A program made the position numbers and the translations under genes. DNA of 64,000 bases from positions 1,364,001 to 1,428,000 of the forward strand of contig JAWQEG010000717.1 in the NCBI GenBank assembly GCA_033782935.1, given 5' to 3'. Source of the DNA: Petrolisthes cinctipes. Its lineage: Eukaryota; Arthropoda; Malacostraca; Decapoda; Porcellanidae. Shown here one piece after another: positions 63,048 through 64,000 of this stretch. The notes below the pieces were generated by a model, which was not told where the DNA came from, made no database searches, and saw only the letters and a program-made list of their open reading frames with translations. Position 1 is the first letter of the stretch. Each line of letters starts with the position of its first letter.

Positions 63048-64000
63048 GGGTCCCAGAAGTGATCTGTACATGCCTACTTAGTGCTAGAATATTTTCAAAA
63101 TATAGGCCCAGAACATGCTAAAAATCGAAATTTTAGGCGCCTAAAGTCGATATCTCAAATTCAGGCCCAAAACACCCGAAAATTCGATATTTTGGGGTCC
63201 CAGAAGCGAACTGTACATGCCTACTCCGTGTTAGAGTATTTTCAAAATACAGGCCAAAAAAAAAGTTGAAAATAGATATTTTAGGTGACCAAAGTCAATA
63301 TGTGTATTCATCTTCTGCACCCGTTTATATCCCAAATTCAACCTCAAAACACCCGAAAATTCTATATTTTTGGGTCTTAGCAGCGATCTGTACATGCTTA
63401 CTCGGTGCAAGAATGTTTTCAAAATATAGGCTCAAAACATGCTAAAAATCGATATTTTAAGTGTCCAAAGTCGATATGTGCATGCATCATCTGTTTCCGT
63501 TTATATCTCAAATTCAGGCTCAAAACACCCGAAAATTCGATTTTGGGGGGTCCCAGAAGTGATCTGTACTTAGTGCTAGAATATTTTCAAAATATAGGCC
63601 CAAAACATGCTAAAAATCGATATTTTAGGTGCTCAAAGTCGATATCTCTAATTCAGGCCCAAAAAAAACAAAAATTCGATATTTTGGGGTCCCAGAAGCG
63701 AACTGTACATGCCTACTACGTGTTAGAGTATTTTCAAAATACAGGCCCAAAACATACTGAAAATCGATCTTTTAGGTGCCCAAAAGTCGATATGTGCATG
63801 CATCTACTGTACCCGTTTATATCCCAAATTCAACCTCAAAACACCCGAAAATTCGATATTTTTGGGTCCCAGAAGCGATCTGTACATGCCTACTCAGTGC
63901 TAGAATTTTTTCAAAATATTGGCTCAAAACATGCTAAAAATCGATATTTTAAGTGTCCAAAGTCGATATGTGCATGCATCATCTGTACTCGTTTATATCT

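Larger units (their letters stand above)
1..64000. repeat. Continuous satellite DNA array, ~176-bp monomer, head to tail
   Basis: The landmark GGGTCCCAG, preceded by CGATATTTT, recurs through the whole window at spacings of mostly 176 or 177 bp, with recurrent shorter spacings of 147, 158/159, 139 and 136 bp. Every stretch I read, from the first base to the last, is a version of this unit in the same orientation. I saw no inverted segment and no foreign insertion. The array runs off both window ends. Arrays of this length and unit size are characteristic of eukaryotic centromeric or pericentromeric heterochromatin; that placement is inference. I do not recognise the family, and CENH3 binding cannot be judged from sequence. 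Confidence 0.97.
56946..64000. repeat. Least regular satellite block at the right end
   Basis: 56946-57280 matches the 51-kb b/c dimer block. Beyond it a, b, c, d, e and f monomers follow without a long tandem unit that I could see. Local repeats exist. 61.86-62.18 kb recurs at 63.36-63.68 kb (offset 1495, marker TAGCAGCGAT). A three-monomer unit of about 504 bp is repeated around 62.8 and 63.3 kb (marker GTGTATTCATC). A b/c hybrid monomer has its switch at 59471-59482. The array continues past position 64000. Confidence 0.75.

Noticed and set aside
63256..63264. A9 run as a retroposon poly-A tail
   Set aside because: It lies inside an ordinary class d monomer (CAGGCC, then the A-run, then GTTGAAAAT) without any inserted sequence or target-site duplication. 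It is a local expansion of an existing A-tract.
1..64000. CRISPR array or other prokaryotic repeat system
   Set aside because: There are no short identical repeats separated by unrelated spacers. The whole ~176-bp unit repeats, no cas-like genes are present, and the repeat tract is far too long.
1..64000. Named centromere satellite such as Arabidopsis CEN180, rice CentO, maize CentC or primate alpha satellite
   Set aside because: The unit length is similar to some of these, but I do not recognise the sequence as any of them. A database search with the monomer consensus would decide.

Overview
The whole 64 kb window is one uninterrupted array of a single AT-rich satellite DNA. I found no gene, RNA gene, transposon or other non-satellite sequence. 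The unit is about 176-177 bp, head to tail, always in the same orientation. One typical monomer counted by hand is about 38% GC. By landmark spacing the window holds roughly 380 monomers. The landmark used here is GGGTCCCAG, which follows CGATATTTT. An array this long with a unit near 176 bp, organised into higher-order repeats (HORs), is typical of a eukaryotic centromere or pericentromere, as in many plants and animals. I do not recognise the satellite family, so I do not name a species.

Monomer architecture. The 176-bp unit is itself an old dimer of two diverged halves of about 88 bp. Each half opens with GAAAAT(T)CGATATTTT and closes near CAGGC(C/T)CAAAACA. Several monomer classes recur. 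Class a has GTGCTAGAATGTTTT and TTTTAAGTGTCC, 176 bp. Class b has GTGCTAGAATATTTT and lacks 29 bp, 147 bp. Class c has CGTGTTAGAG and ATACTGAAAATCGATC, 177 bp. Class d has CAAGCTGAAAATCG and GGTGACCAAAG, 176 bp. Class e has CTCAGATGCAGGCCC and lacks 18 bp, 158 bp, or 136 bp with a further 22-bp loss. Class f has GTCTAGTCAGTGCTAG, 176 bp. A common order is a-b-c-d, with e-f inserted after c in many blocks. The short classes are deletions of the full unit, several with short direct repeats at the breakpoints.

Layout. 1-5856 is a 35-monomer unit, and 5857-10168 is a nearly perfect second copy of its first 4312 bp. About 9.7-15.9 kb is a duplicated 2836-bp unit plus a shuffled copy. 15.9-18.2 kb is a mosaic. 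18.2-22.3 kb is a tandem pair spaced 2347 bp. 22.3-27.5 kb is mosaic and shares blocks with 45-46 kb and 55.5-57 kb. 27.5-34.3 kb is a tandem pair of 3476 and 3297 bp. 36172-42100 is a nearly identical tandem pair of 2960 bp. 42-55 kb is a mosaic with local duplications (2604, 323 and 1256 bp). 57-64 kb is the least regular part.

Many blocks recur in the same order at offsets of about 19-29 kb. This suggests that much of the window is two or more diverged copies of a longer arrangement, with recent local tandem expansions laid on top. The long plus-strand open frames (up to 220 codons) are a by-product of stop-poor monomers whose 147- and 177-bp lengths are multiples of three. I do not call them genes.
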